DNA of 55,668 nucleotides, taken from assembly GCA_017447815.1 (NCBI GenBank), contig JAFSMS010000014.1:1-55668 (forward strand). Reading direction: 5' to 3'. Below are positions 34,494 through 42,993 of this stretch, piece by piece. This DNA comes from Bacteroidales bacterium. GTDB lineage: Bacteria; Bacteroidota; Bacteroidia; Bacteroidales; UBA932. The notes under the pieces were generated by a model. That model had not been told where the DNA came from. It worked only from the letters and a program-made list of their open reading frames with translations, and did not search any database. Made by a program: the position numbers and the translations under genes. How positions within the stretch are numbered: position 1 is the first letter of the stretch; the number at the start of each line of letters is the position of its first letter.

Positions 34494-35324
34494 TTAGCGG
34501 GTTTTAAAGATTTCCTTGATCTCCTGTTTGTGCTGATGCACCGCATTGAAGAGGGCCTCCAGATTCACCTTGGATTCCTCCCCTGTGGTGTTCGGATACA
34601 CCTGGATGCAGCCGCCGGGCGTCTGTTCCAGATAGAGGGCGCCAGGATGAAGCTGGCTGCCGTAGTCGAAGAAGAGTTTGCTGCTGATTTCGGCCAGGGA
34701 GGCGTTCAGAAGCACGTCCTGCTTGTCCAGGATGATGATGGGATCGATGATGCTCTCCAGGTCGCGGACCTGGTGCGTAGAGATGACAACGGCCGAATCC
34801 TCGGACGTATATTTGGTGATAGCCTTGCGGAACTGGGCCTTGGAAGGAATGTCCAGACCGTTTGTGGGCTCGTCCATATAATAATGGAGGGCATTGCAGG
34901 AAAGGGCAAAGGAAATCCAGGTCTTTTTGAGTTGACCCGAACTCATGGTGTTCATTTTCTGCGCGGGGTCCACTTCGAAAACCTGCATGACTTCCAGGAA
35001 TTTGGCATAGTCGAAGCGGGGCCAGAGCGCTCCGTTTTCGCGGGCGAAAACATCGGCCCGGGCGCGGACGGGAACCACTTCGTCCGGCAGATAGAACTGC
35101 TCGGCGAGGAGGGAGGGCTGGCGGTCGAAGGGATAGCGGCCATCCACCTCAATGGTCCCCTGCTGGGGCTTCTTGAGACCGCACAGAAGTGTCAGGAAGG
35201 TGGTTTTGCCTACGCCGTTCTCTCCGAGAAGGCCATAGACGCTCCCCCCTTTCACGTCCAGGGAAATGTTTTTCAACACTTCCTTGGAACCATAACTGAA
35301 GGATAAGTTTCTGACAGTAATCAT
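34494..35324 (-). CDS. ABC transporter ATP-binding protein
   Basis: A 276-residue ATPase. Walker A is LLGENGVGKTTFL, the Q-loop region follows with LCGLKKPQQG, the signature is MSSGQLKKT (a variant of LSGGQ), Walker B is YYMDEPTNGLD and the switch histidine is in VVISTHQVRDLES. It is the first gene of a four-gene operon (ATPase, permease, YtrA-type repressor, DUF2807 lipoprotein). Promoter and operator lie directly upstream at 35335-35366. Confidence 0.92.
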   Translation of the reverse strand: MITVRNLSFSYGSKEVLKNISLDVKGGSVYGLLGENGVGKTTFLTLLCGLKKPQQGTIEVDGRYPFDRQPSLLAEQFYLPDEVVPVRARADVFARENGALWPRFDYAKFLEVMQVFEVDPAQKMNTMSSGQLKKTWISFALSCNALHYYMDEPTNGLDIPSKAQFRKAITKYTSEDSAVVISTHQVRDLESIIDPIIILDKQDVLLNASLAEISSKLFFDYGSQLHPGALYLEQTPGGCIQVYPNTTGEESKVNLEALFNAVHQHKQEIKEIFKTR

Positions 35325-35334
35325 ATCTTTGGGT

Positions 35335-35366
35335 GTGTATTAGTTTATTAGTACACCGCAAAGGTA
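35335..35366 (-). promoter_or_regulatory. promoter with palindromic GntR (YtrA-type) operator
   Basis: Minus strand TACCTTTG (complement of 35359-35366) is the -7 element. Directly downstream of it, across the expected start of transcription, lies a 22-bp near-perfect palindrome (35335-35356) with outer arms GTGTA and TACAC and inner TTAG/TTAGT steps. Half sites GTGTA...TACAC are characteristic of YtrA-type regulators, and the operon encodes one. Confidence 0.75.
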
Positions 35367-35392
35367 TGAAATCTTTTTGGAAAAACAAGGGC

Positions 35393-36322
35393 CTATGCGA
35401 AAAATTTTCGAATATTTTCTGCCATCCCGTGTGCAAGACGGTCGCGGGCCTCGACGGAACTCCATGCCACGTGGGGGCTGAACAGCAGCCTCTCGGGATG
35501 CTGCAGGTGCATCAGGGGGCTTTCCAGCGGAAGGGGTTCCTTCACGTAAACATCCAGGGCAGCACCTTTGATGAGGCCTTCGTCCAGGGCGCGGGCGAGG
35601 TCGGCCTCGACGGCGATGCCTCCCCTGCCGGTGTTCACCAGCACGGCCGTGCGCTTCATCTTCTGCAACTGTCCGAAACCGATCAGCCCGGCGGTGCGCT
35701 CATTATACGGGGCGTGGATGGAAATGACATCGGCCCTTTGCAGCAATTCGTCCAGGGGTACACTGGGATAATCCTTGCAATGGCCCGTCCCGGAGGTGGA
35801 GAAATAGATCACTTCCATGCCGAAGGCTTTGCCGATGGCCGCCACCCGCTGGCCGATGGCCCCCATGCCCACGATGCCCAGCGTTTTGCCGGTGATTTCC
35901 GTGAAAGGATGGGCATAGTCCACATGGACGCGGTTCTTGCTGTAACTGCCGTCGAAGACAAAACGATGGTAATGGAAGGCGCGGCCGCAAAGGTTCAGGA
36001 TATGCATCCAGGTTATTTGCGCGACGGAATCCGTGGAATAGCCCGCCACGTTCCGGACGGCGACACCCCTTTCCTCACAGAGTTTGACATCGATATTGTT
36101 GATTCCCGTCCCGGCTTCGCAGATGAGTTTCAGCCGGGGAGCGGCATCCAGGAACGCCTTGTCCACAATGACCTTGTTGAGACAGGCAACGTCGGCATCC
36201 CGTACTCTTTCCCGGGCCTGTTCAGCGGTAGAATCGGTAAAACAACTGAGCTCGCCCAGGGCGGCCATTTCTTCCAGGGAAGCATCTCCCATGGTTATTG
36301 CATCAAGAAACACGATTTTCAT
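35393..36322 (-). CDS. D-2-hydroxyacid dehydrogenase
   Basis: A 309-residue NAD-dependent dehydrogenase. The nucleotide fold is GIVGMGAIGQRVAAIG (GxGxxG), preceded by NVAGYSTDSVAQ. Downstream are VLVNTGRGGIAVEADLARAL with the catalytic arginine region and SPHVAWSS with the catalytic histidine. The glutamate lies in the intervening LDVYVKEPLP. It may reduce a 2-oxo acid such as hydroxypyruvate, glyoxylate or pyruvate. I chose ATG 36322 because the -7 element at 36328-36335 separates it from the upstream in-frame ATG at 36379. The message would be almost leaderless. Confidence 0.9.
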   Translation of the reverse strand: MKIVFLDAITMGDASLEEMAALGELSCFTDSTAEQARERVRDADVACLNKVIVDKAFLDAAPRLKLICEAGTGINNIDVKLCEERGVAVRNVAGYSTDSVAQITWMHILNLCGRAFHYHRFVFDGSYSKNRVHVDYAHPFTEITGKTLGIVGMGAIGQRVAAIGKAFGMEVIYFSTSGTGHCKDYPSVPLDELLQRADVISIHAPYNERTAGLIGFGQLQKMKRTAVLVNTGRGGIAVEADLARALDEGLIKGAALDVYVKEPLPLESPLMHLQHPERLLFSPHVAWSSVEARDRLAHGMAENIRKFFA

Positions 36323-36327
36323 AAGGA

Positions 36328-36355
36328 CAAAATTAATATAAATTTTGTATATTTG
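36328..36355. promoter_or_regulatory. divergent promoters next to two start codons
   Basis: Minus strand TAATTTTG (complement of 36328-36335), five bases before ATG 36322. Plus strand TATATTTG (36348-36355), directly before ATG 36356 and nine bases before ATG 36365. Both imply leaders of only zero to about five bases. Confidence 0.6.
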
Positions 36356-36364
36356 ATGCTTGAA

Positions 36365-36895
36365 ATGGCCACAGCACAAGAAATACTAACCAGCATCGAC
36401 CCCAAGGCCCCCTACGCGATGGTCATCGAAGCCAGCGTCAGGGACTATTGCGTACTGGCCCTTCAGTTTCTGAAAAAAGAAGCCGACCCGGGCAAATACT
36501 TCGCCCAGCCCCTGCCCAATCCCCTGCCCGCGCTGGATCAGGAAGCATCGGCCCGCCAGCACAGCCGGGAACGGTATTGCGTCCAGTTGTACAATCCGGC
36601 CGAGGAGGCCCTTCTGGCCGACGCCATTGCAGACATTGCCTTTGCGCAGTCCCAGCGGCTCATGCTGGCGGAGCCGGCATCGCCCCAGGCGGACGACCGC
36701 GAGCGCGCGTGCGTATATATAACGGCGGTGTACACCCTCTTTGCGCTGGAACTGCACGGCCGGACGGATTTTGCCGTCCTCTTCCTGGAAGCCTGGGCCA
36801 ACTTCAACAAGTTTGCCAGCGCCCGCACCGTGCGAATGCACTATGACCGCAGTTGGAACAGCCGCTACGAAGCCCTGTTCTATCCGCTGGGCTAG
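36365..36895 (+). CDS. hypothetical protein, family not recognised
   Basis: A 176-residue, probably soluble and largely helical protein. It has no signal peptide or membrane segment. Notable stretches are DYCVLALQFLKKEADPG, a proline-rich turn (QPLPNPLPALD), AIADIAFAQSQRLM, VYITAVYTLFALELHGRTDF and FLEAWANFNKFASARTVRMH near the end. I know no family for it. I prefer ATG 36365 over ATG 36356 because the latter touches the -7 element. The much longer open frame to 35333 is antisense to the dehydrogenase gene. Its end overlaps the stop of the convergent HAD gene. Confidence 0.65.
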   Translation: MATAQEILTSIDPKAPYAMVIEASVRDYCVLALQFLKKEADPGKYFAQPLPNPLPALDQEASARQHSRERYCVQLYNPAEEALLADAIADIAFAQSQRLMLAEPASPQADDRERACVYITAVYTLFALELHGRTDFAVLFLEAWANFNKFASARTVRMHYDRSWNSRYEALFYPLG

Positions 36896-37542
36896 TCCAC
36901 AACGGAAAGCAACTGGGAGAATTGATCCAGGACATAGTCTGCCCCGGCGGCCTCCAGATCGGATCGGCCGGAATTGCCGTAGGTAACCCCCACCGTACGG
37001 GCGCCGGCCCGGGATCCCATCAGGATATCGACCGGCATATCCCCCACCACCAGCGCCTCATCGGCCTTGTATCCCAGCGTACGCAGGGTTTGCAGCACCG
37101 GCTCGGGATCGGGTTTGGCCTTGGTGACATTGTCGGCCCCCAGCACGTAATGGAACAGTGAATCGATTCCCATATTGCGCAGGAAGTCATTGAGGGAGGA
37201 AGAATGACGGGACGACGCCACCGTCAGGACATACCCCTTTCCGTGCAGCGACGCCAGCGTCTGTTTCACCTGCGGAAACAGAACGGGGACAATGCGGGTT
37301 TTGAGCACGTCGAAGATGCGCCGGTAGGTTGCACACCACTCGGGCAGCGCCTCTGAGGGCAATTCGGGGAACAGCGTACGGATCCCCGCTTCCAGGGGAA
37401 GGCCGATGGTTTTCCGGATGTCATCCACATCCCGCACAGGATAATGCATGGCCTTCATGGCTTCCTGATTGGTCCGGATGATGAGTTCCCGGGTATCGGC
37501 GAGCGTTCCGTCGAAGTCGAAAATGATAATTTTGGTCTTCAT
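36892..37542 (-). CDS. HAD family phosphatase (phosphoglycolate phosphatase-like)
   Basis: A 216-residue haloacid dehalogenase-type hydrolase. Motif I is FDFDGTLADT (residues 8-17), a helical cap follows, motif II is VASSRHSS, motif III lies around VTKAKPDPEPV, and motif IV is VVGDMPVDILMGSRAGA. The order and size fit phosphoglycolate phosphatase (Gph) and pyrophosphatase PpaX; the substrate is not proven. A strong terminator lies 9 bases upstream of its start, so it depends on read-through from the isocitrate dehydrogenase operon or an unseen promoter. Confidence 0.85.
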   Translation of the reverse strand: MKTKIIIFDFDGTLADTRELIIRTNQEAMKAMHYPVRDVDDIRKTIGLPLEAGIRTLFPELPSEALPEWCATYRRIFDVLKTRIVPVLFPQVKQTLASLHGKGYVLTVASSRHSSSLNDFLRNMGIDSLFHYVLGADNVTKAKPDPEPVLQTLRTLGYKADEALVVGDMPVDILMGSRAGARTVGVTYGNSGRSDLEAAGADYVLDQFSQLLSVVD

Positions 37543-37550
37543 GGGTTGGG

Positions 37551-37578
37551 AAAAGCCCCCGGTCTGGCCGACCGGGGG
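37551..37578 (-). terminator. intrinsic terminator after icd
   Basis: Minus strand: CCCCCGGTC (complement of 37570-37578), a five-base loop, GACCGGGGG (complement of 37556-37564), then CTTTT. The nine-pair GC stem and U-run follow the icd stop (37602) by about 24 bases. Confidence 0.85.
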
Positions 37579-37601
37579 TTAAACAACGGATGACGGAAGG
37601 C

Positions 37602-38816
37602 TTATGCGCCAAGGCGCACTTCCAGACGCTTGCGGATTTCCTGGAGGAACTGCAGGGAGGTGAGGCCCTTCGGGGTGATTCCCTCGGAGAGGTTCACGAG
37701 GTCCTTCGTTTCCAGGCCTTCGTTCAGGGTGTCGAAGCAAGCCTGCTCCAACTGGTTGGCGTAGTTCACCAGTTCCGGAAGGTTGTCCATCTCTCCCCTC
37801 TTGCGGAAAGCGCCGCTCCAGGCGAAGATGGTGGCCATCGGGTTGGTGGAAGTCTCTTCACCCTTCAGGTACTTGTAATAGTGACGGGTGACGGTGCCGT
37901 GGGCGGCCTCGTACTCGTACTTGCCGTCGGGGCTCACCAGGACGGAGGTCATCATGGCCAGGGAGCCGAAAGCGGTGGACACCATGTCGGACATCACGTC
38001 GCCGTCGTAGTTCTTGCAGGCCCAGATGAAACCGCCTTCGCTGCGCATCACGCGGGCCACGGCGTCGTCGATGAGGGTGTAGAAGTACTCGATGCCGGCG
38101 GCTTCGAACTTCTCCTTATATTCCTTCTCGAAGATTTCCTCGAAGATGGCCTTGAAGCGGCCGTCATACTTCTTGGAGATGGTGTCCTTGGTGGCGAACC
38201 AGAGGTTCTGCTTCACGTCCAGGGCATACTTGAAACAGGAGTGGGCGAAACTGGCAATGGATTTGTCGGTGTTGTGCATGCCCTCGATGACGCCGGGGCC
38301 GGAGAACTCGTGGATCACTTCCTCGATGCGCTGTCCGGAGACGCCTTCGAAAACGAGTTTGGCCACGCCGGGCTCGTTGGTCTGGATTTCCACGTCGCGA
38401 TAGACGTCGCCATAGGCATGACGGGCAATGGTGATGGGCTTTTTCCAGAACTTCACGGCAGGATGGATGCTGGGGATGGTGATGGGTGTACGGAACACGG
38501 TGCCGTCCAGCATGGCGCGGATGGTGCCGTTGGGGCTCTTCCACATCTGATGGAGGTTGTACTCGCTCATGCGCTGCACGTTGGGAGTGATGGTGGCGCA
38601 CTTGACGGCCACGCCCAGGCGCTTGGTGGCATTGGCACTGTCGATGGTCACCTGGTCGGAGGTCTTGTCGCGGTACGGAAGGCCCAGGTCGTAGTACTCG
38701 GTTTTCAGGTCCACAAAGGGAAGGATGAGTTCGTCCTTGATCATCTTCCACAGGACGCGGGTCATTTCATCGCCGTCCATCTCGACGAGCGGAGTGGTCA
38801 TTTTAATTTTTTCCAT
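37602..38816 (-). CDS. icd: NADP-dependent isocitrate dehydrogenase
   Basis: A 404-residue enzyme oxidising isocitrate to 2-oxoglutarate with NADPH formation. It is of the homodimeric, eukaryote-like class (subfamily II): [15 protein letters not shown] at the start, [78 protein letters not shown] with the metal aspartates, and [13 protein letters not shown] for the cofactor. The length is as usual for this class. It follows aconitase by 3 bases and is the last gene before the terminator. Confidence 0.95.
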   Translation of the reverse strand: MEKIKMTTPLVEMDGDEMTRVLWKMIKDELILPFVDLKTEYYDLGLPYRDKTSDQVTIDSANATKRLGVAVKCATITPNVQRMSEYNLHQMWKSPNGTIRAMLDGTVFRTPITIPSIHPAVKFWKKPITIARHAYGDVYRDVEIQTNEPGVAKLVFEGVSGQRIEEVIHEFSGPGVIEGMHNTDKSIASFAHSCFKYALDVKQNLWFATKDTISKKYDGRFKAIFEEIFEKEYKEKFEAAGIEYFYTLIDDAVARVMRSEGGFIWACKNYDGDVMSDMVSTAFGSLAMMTSVLVSPDGKYEYEAAHGTVTRHYYKYLKGEETSTNPMATIFAWSGAFRKRGEMDNLPELVNYANQLEQACFDTLNEGLETKDLVNLSEGITPKGLTSLQFLQEIRKRLEVRLGA

Positions 38817-38819
38817 AAT

Positions 38820-41057
38820 TTATCTGCGGTTTTTATAGTAATTCATCAGGCAACCGTCGGCCAGGATCTGGCGCTCGGCGGCGGTAAGGTTCTGGAAATA
38901 AAGGTGGATGGGCTTCACGGCACCGGCCTTGGTAACCACTTTGGCATCCAACTCCTCGAGGCCTTCCAGGATGGCCTTGCGAATGCCGGGGACAAAGACA
39001 TAGTCGCCCGCTTCGTACTCGAACGGCGTGTCCGGGCCGATGGTGAACGGAACGATGCCCCAGTTGATGCAGTTGGAACGATAGCGCTTGGTAGCGTACT
39101 CGTAGCAGATGTTGGCGTCTCCGCCCAGCACCTTCTGGCAGGAAGCGGCCTGTTCACGGGCGCTGCCGTCACCGGGCTTGTTGGCAAATACGCAGGAGCC
39201 GAAAGAGGTATTGCCGGCCGATGCGCCCACGGCCTTCAGCGCCGCGGCGATTTCGGGAGTGACCCTGCCCTCGCGGCGGGCCAGGTCGTCGGCCTGGATT
39301 CTCTTGGAGCGACCCACGTACTCGGGGACGCGGCGGCTAAGGGCGAATTCGCTGAGTTTGAGCGGGTTGGAGCGGTAACTGGAGGTTTCACCGGAGGGAA
39401 TCAACTCGTCGGTGGTGGTCACGGGGTCATGGATGACGGCGGCCAGTTCCACCAGCATGTTCTCCTCCATGGGATACATCTTGGGCCAGTCCTTGATATT
39501 GGGACCGTAACGGAGTTCTACGCTGAGGTCGGCCTTGCCGAAGCCGTTATAGACGCGCTTTTCGTAGATGCGGCCGTCGAAACTGTAAGGCTTGTGCGTA
39601 TCTTCGTAGTCGATGTCCGTAGCGGCCGTAATCACGCCGCCGCAGGCGGCCGTGGCGGCGATGGAACGGGCGTCCATCAGGGCGACCATGGAAATCTGGC
39701 CCTGGCCGGGCTTGGAGCCTTCGCGGTTGGGGAAGTTGCGGGTGGTGTGGCGGATGGACAGGCCGTTGTTGGACGGGACGTCGCCGGCGCCGAAGCAAGG
39801 GCCGCAGAAGGCGGGCTTGATGACCACACCGGCCTCCAGCAGTTCCTCGGCAATGTGGTTGCGCGTAGTGGCCAGATAGACCGGAGTGCTCTGCGGATAC
39901 GCGCTCATGGTGAAGTAATCGTTGCCGATGGACTTCCCCTTCAGGATGGTGGCCGCCTCGCTCAGGTTGTCATAGGTACCGCCGGAGCAGCCGGCGATGA
40001 TGCCCTGGTCGGCATGCACCTTTCCGTCTCTGATCTTGGACAGGAGGTCCGGATGCACCTTGTCGCCGAAACGCTTTTTGGTGTCTTCCTCAACCTCGCG
40101 GAGCACCTTTTCGGGGTTGGCCTGGAGTTCATGGATGGACAAGGCATTGGACGGGTGGTAAGGAAGGGCGATCATGCTCTCCTGGGTGCTCAGGTCGATA
40201 CGGATCATGGAATCGTAATAGGCCACTTCGCCCGGTTGCAGTTCGCGGTAGGCCTCGGGACGGCCGTGCATCTCGAAGTAATTCTTCACCTCGCCGTCGG
40301 TGACCCAGATGGAGGACAGGCAGGTGGTCTCGGTGGTCATCACGTCAATTCCGTTGCGGAAGTCGATGGGCAACTCCTTGACGCCGGGGCCGGCGAATTC
40401 CAGCACCTTGTTCTTCACGAAACCGCTTTCGAAGACTGCCTTCACCAGGGAGATGGCCACATCATGCGGGCCGATACCGTGCCTGGGCTTGCCTTCCAGC
40501 CAGACCAGCACCACCTCGGGGGCGTTGATGTCCCAGGTGTTGCGCAGCAGTTGCTTCACCAGTTCGCCGCCGCCTTCGCCAACGCCCATGTTGCCCAGGG
40601 AGCCATAGCGGGTGTGGGAGTCGGAGCCCAGGATCATGTTGCCGCAGGCGGTGAGGGCTTCACGGGCATATTGGTGGATAACCGCCTGGTTGGCAGGAAC
40701 ATAGATACCGCCATACTTCTTGGCGGCAGACAGGCCGAACACATGGTCGTCTTCATTGATGGTGCCGCCCACCGCACACAGGGAGTTGTGGCAGTTGGTC
40801 ATGGCATACGGAAGCGGGAATTTCTCCAGGCCGCTGGCACGGGCCGTCTGGATGATGCCCACATACGTGATATCGTGGGAGACCATGGCATCGAAACGGA
40901 TGCGAAGTTTCTTGCCTTTGGAGCCGTCCACATCGTGGGCGCGGAGAATCTGATAGGCAATGGTGCTCTCGCGGGCCTCGTCCGGAGCAACATTCGCCTT
41001 TTCTGCGACGGTCTTGCCGCCCAGCAGATAAACACCATGAGGAATAAGTTCTACCAT
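38820..41057 (-). CDS. acnA: aconitate hydratase
   Basis: A 745-residue iron-sulfur enzyme interconverting citrate and isocitrate. Cluster cysteines are visible in IIAGCSGGTYDNLSEA and in FCGPCFGAGDVP, and the active-site segments SHDITYVGIIQ, GSDSHTRYGSLGNMGVGEGGGEL and TRNFPNREGSKPGQGQ are present. The swivel domain near the end holds GDGSAREQAA and GIVPFTIGPDTPFEYEAGDYV. The start is ATG 41057; a longer frame to 41150 runs into the CitC-CitG gene. It lies 2 bases after that gene, which places it firmly in the citrate lyase operon. Confidence 0.95.
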   Translation of the reverse strand: MVELIPHGVYLLGGKTVAEKANVAPDEARESTIAYQILRAHDVDGSKGKKLRIRFDAMVSHDITYVGIIQTARASGLEKFPLPYAMTNCHNSLCAVGGTINEDDHVFGLSAAKKYGGIYVPANQAVIHQYAREALTACGNMILGSDSHTRYGSLGNMGVGEGGGELVKQLLRNTWDINAPEVVLVWLEGKPRHGIGPHDVAISLVKAVFESGFVKNKVLEFAGPGVKELPIDFRNGIDVMTTETTCLSSIWVTDGEVKNYFEMHGRPEAYRELQPGEVAYYDSMIRIDLSTQESMIALPYHPSNALSIHELQANPEKVLREVEEDTKKRFGDKVHPDLLSKIRDGKVHADQGIIAGCSGGTYDNLSEAATILKGKSIGNDYFTMSAYPQSTPVYLATTRNHIAEELLEAGVVIKPAFCGPCFGAGDVPSNNGLSIRHTTRNFPNREGSKPGQGQISMVALMDARSIAATAACGGVITAATDIDYEDTHKPYSFDGRIYEKRVYNGFGKADLSVELRYGPNIKDWPKMYPMEENMLVELAAVIHDPVTTTDELIPSGETSSYRSNPLKLSEFALSRRVPEYVGRSKRIQADDLARREGRVTPEIAAALKAVGASAGNTSFGSCVFANKPGDGSAREQAASCQKVLGGDANICYEYATKRYRSNCINWGIVPFTIGPDTPFEYEAGDYVFVPGIRKAILEGLEELDAKVVTKAGAVKPIHLYFQNLTAAERQILADGCLMNYYKNRR

Positions 41058-41059
41058 AG

Positions 41060-42709
41060 TTAATCTTTTATTGAGTCTATAAATATTGTCAAAGCCAACA
41101 TATCGGCCGATCCGCCCGGAGAAATGCCCTCCGCGGCATAGCGGCTGCACAGTTCTTTCAGTTTCCCGGTAAAGTTGTCCGTGGAGCGAAGGACCTCCTC
41201 CGCCTCCCGCCTGACCTCCTGCGCGCGCTGCGGGCCCACCCGCTTGATGACACAGGTGTCATCCAGGGTGGACAGGATGCGCAGAAGGGTTTTGCCGCAG
41301 TCTCCGGTGGCTCGGTAGTACGGCAGCCAGTCTTCGAAAAGCATCCGGTAGCCGCCTTCGGCCATTTCGCGTGCACCGCACACGCCGGGCCTTTCCTTGA
41401 CGCCTTCGCGGGGAAGGGCCTTGGCGGTATCGGCCATGTGGCACGGGTCATACAGCGCCAAGCCGAGGGCGTAAATGGCCCCGCGGTGCGTATTGACCCC
41501 GCCGGTAGCGCTGAGCATGGCTTTTTCGGCCTCCAGTCCCAGTTGCCGCAGTTCCTCCGCAGAGCGGGCCGAAGCCATCCGGGACCAGAAAGGGTACAGG
41601 GCCGATATGGCCTTCCGCATGAGGGCATAGTCCATATCGGCATGTGCGCCGTTGGAATCCGGTCCCACCAAGCCCGGTTTGAGGGGCGTATCGAGTTCTT
41701 TCAAAAGCGCACGGGTGGCCAGGCGGGCCAGCAGGTGCGGACGGCTTGTCGCGGGAACCAGGGCCGATGCCGAAGCGTAGTCCCCCGCATCCAGAAAAGC
41801 GCGCACGGTGCTGGCGGAAACCGCTTCGTTCCTCCTTGCAGGCCCGCAAAGCCGGGGAATCTCCACCACCTCGATGGGGAGAACTTCTTTCATCAGCCGG
41901 TTATAGCGGGCGGTAAGCGCATCGGCCGGCTCGGAACCCACAAAGCGGATGTGTGCCCCGAGCGCCGGGGCGATATGACGGGCGAACAAATCCAGGTCCA
42001 GCCTCATCTGGTTGGGCGCGGCATCGGACAGGTCTTTGAGGAAATAGGTGGGGAAAGTGGCCTCGGAAATCTGATAATCAGAACCTTCCGCGACAATGAC
42101 CCCCTCCGGCGCCCCCGCTTCGATCATGGCTTTCCGACTGGCGTACGGGAAGCAGGAAACATCTTCCTTCACCGGAATCACATAGACGGTATCCACCCGT
42201 TTCAGTGCCTGTTCCAGCAGATAACGGTGCCCGAGGGTAAAGGGATTGGCGTTCATCACCACCACACCCGCCGTTCCCGGCCTTTTCAGGCCGCGCAGAT
42301 ATGCGCAGTACTGTTCCAGTCCCCTGCCGTTCTCCATCAGGACCGCCTGGGGGGCCGACGCCAGGACCCGGAAGCCCAGGCTCTCGAAGACGGCGGTATT
42401 CTCCAACTTGGTGAAAACCTTCAGGCACGTGATGCCGCGACCGGCAGCCACGGCGGCGATGTGCGAGACCAGCGGTGCCGTGAGCCCTTCGCTGCGGGCT
42501 TCCGGCGCAACCGCGATACACTTGACCACATCTTTCCGGAGACCGGCTCCGGCAAGGATGTCGCCATCGGCGTTTTCAATGGTATAATACGAATCAAGTT
42601 CCTCCATTCTGAGCCCGTTGGCCCGGAGGAAGCGCTCCACTTTCCCGTGGAAAAAAGGAGATGAAAGAGGAATCTCCTGTATGTAGTGGTTACTGTATGT
42701 TTCCATCAT
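41060..42709 (-). CDS. citC-citG: citrate lyase ligase CitC fused to CitG
   Basis: A 549-residue two-enzyme fusion. Residues 1-about 320 are CitC, [citrate (pro-3S)-lyase] ligase, which acetylates the lyase prosthetic group: a GNAT-like start, then VVMNANPFTLGHRYLLEQAL with the nucleotidyltransferase HxxH-type motif (TLGH), and RRNEAVSASTVR. Residues about 325-549 are CitG, which makes triphosphoribosyl-dephospho-CoA: LLKELDTPLKPGLVGPDSNGAHADMDYALM, ATGGVNTHRGAIYALGL and ISPGGSADMLALTIFI. CitG is normally about 290 residues, so it is shortened here. Both act on CitD encoded in the same region. Confidence 0.9.
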   Translation of the reverse strand: MMETYSNHYIQEIPLSSPFFHGKVERFLRANGLRMEELDSYYTIENADGDILAGAGLRKDVVKCIAVAPEARSEGLTAPLVSHIAAVAAGRGITCLKVFTKLENTAVFESLGFRVLASAPQAVLMENGRGLEQYCAYLRGLKRPGTAGVVVMNANPFTLGHRYLLEQALKRVDTVYVIPVKEDVSCFPYASRKAMIEAGAPEGVIVAEGSDYQISEATFPTYFLKDLSDAAPNQMRLDLDLFARHIAPALGAHIRFVGSEPADALTARYNRLMKEVLPIEVVEIPRLCGPARRNEAVSASTVRAFLDAGDYASASALVPATSRPHLLARLATRALLKELDTPLKPGLVGPDSNGAHADMDYALMRKAISALYPFWSRMASARSAEELRQLGLEAEKAMLSATGGVNTHRGAIYALGLALYDPCHMADTAKALPREGVKERPGVCGAREMAEGGYRMLFEDWLPYYRATGDCGKTLLRILSTLDDTCVIKRVGPQRAQEVRREAEEVLRSTDNFTGKLKELCSRYAAEGISPGGSADMLALTIFIDSIKD

Positions 42710-42781
42710 CCGACAGGCTTTCCAATACTCCCGGTTCCACCTGTAAGGAATAACACCACAAAGGTAACAATTTATTACAAT

Positions 42782-42935
42782 TTAACCAATGATTCCGAAA
42801 AAATTGTAAGAAATCCATACAAACTCACTAATCATTTGGTTGATTTTTGCGACAAGTTCTTCTGTCGTATGGGTTTTGGCCCGCATGCAGTAGCGGACTT
42901 CGTTTCCGCAGAAAAGGCATTTCCGGGGAGACCGG
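42782..42935 (-). pseudogene. 3' fragment of a second citX copy
   Basis: Minus-strand frame ending at TAA 42782-42784 encodes RKCLFCGNEVRYCMRAKT then HTTEELVAKINQMISEF. It copies the end of the true CitX (RKCLLCGNEVRYCMRAKT, HTTEELLEKI). DNA identity is limited to 42856-42935; beyond it the protein resemblance continues for only about eight codons. The 5' part is missing: at about 42936 it joins a segment resembling the start of citC. There is no start codon for it, so it is a relic. Confidence 0.75.
42856..42935 (-). repeat. 80-bp direct repeat shared with the end of citX
   Basis: 42856-42935 and 45121-45200 are identical in 77 of 80 bases and in the same orientation. Together they flank the DUF4954 gene. 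A second, shorter repeat of 21 bases with three mismatches joins 42702-42722 (start of citC) and 42952-42972. Confidence 0.85.
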
Positions 42936-42993
42936 TGCCTGCGAAGATGTCTCCATCATCCTACAGACTCTCCGGTATGAAATGTAAAAACAA

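Noticed and set aside
35324-35331. Plus-strand TATCTTTG
   Set aside because: No plus-strand gene begins downstream for about 1 kb, and the site overlaps the start of the ABC ATPase gene.
37590-41063. An open frame of 1157 codons on the plus strand
   Set aside because: It lies antisense to icd and aconitase, whose products match known families over their full length. Its protein is rich in His, Gly and Val as expected from the reverse of GC-rich codons.
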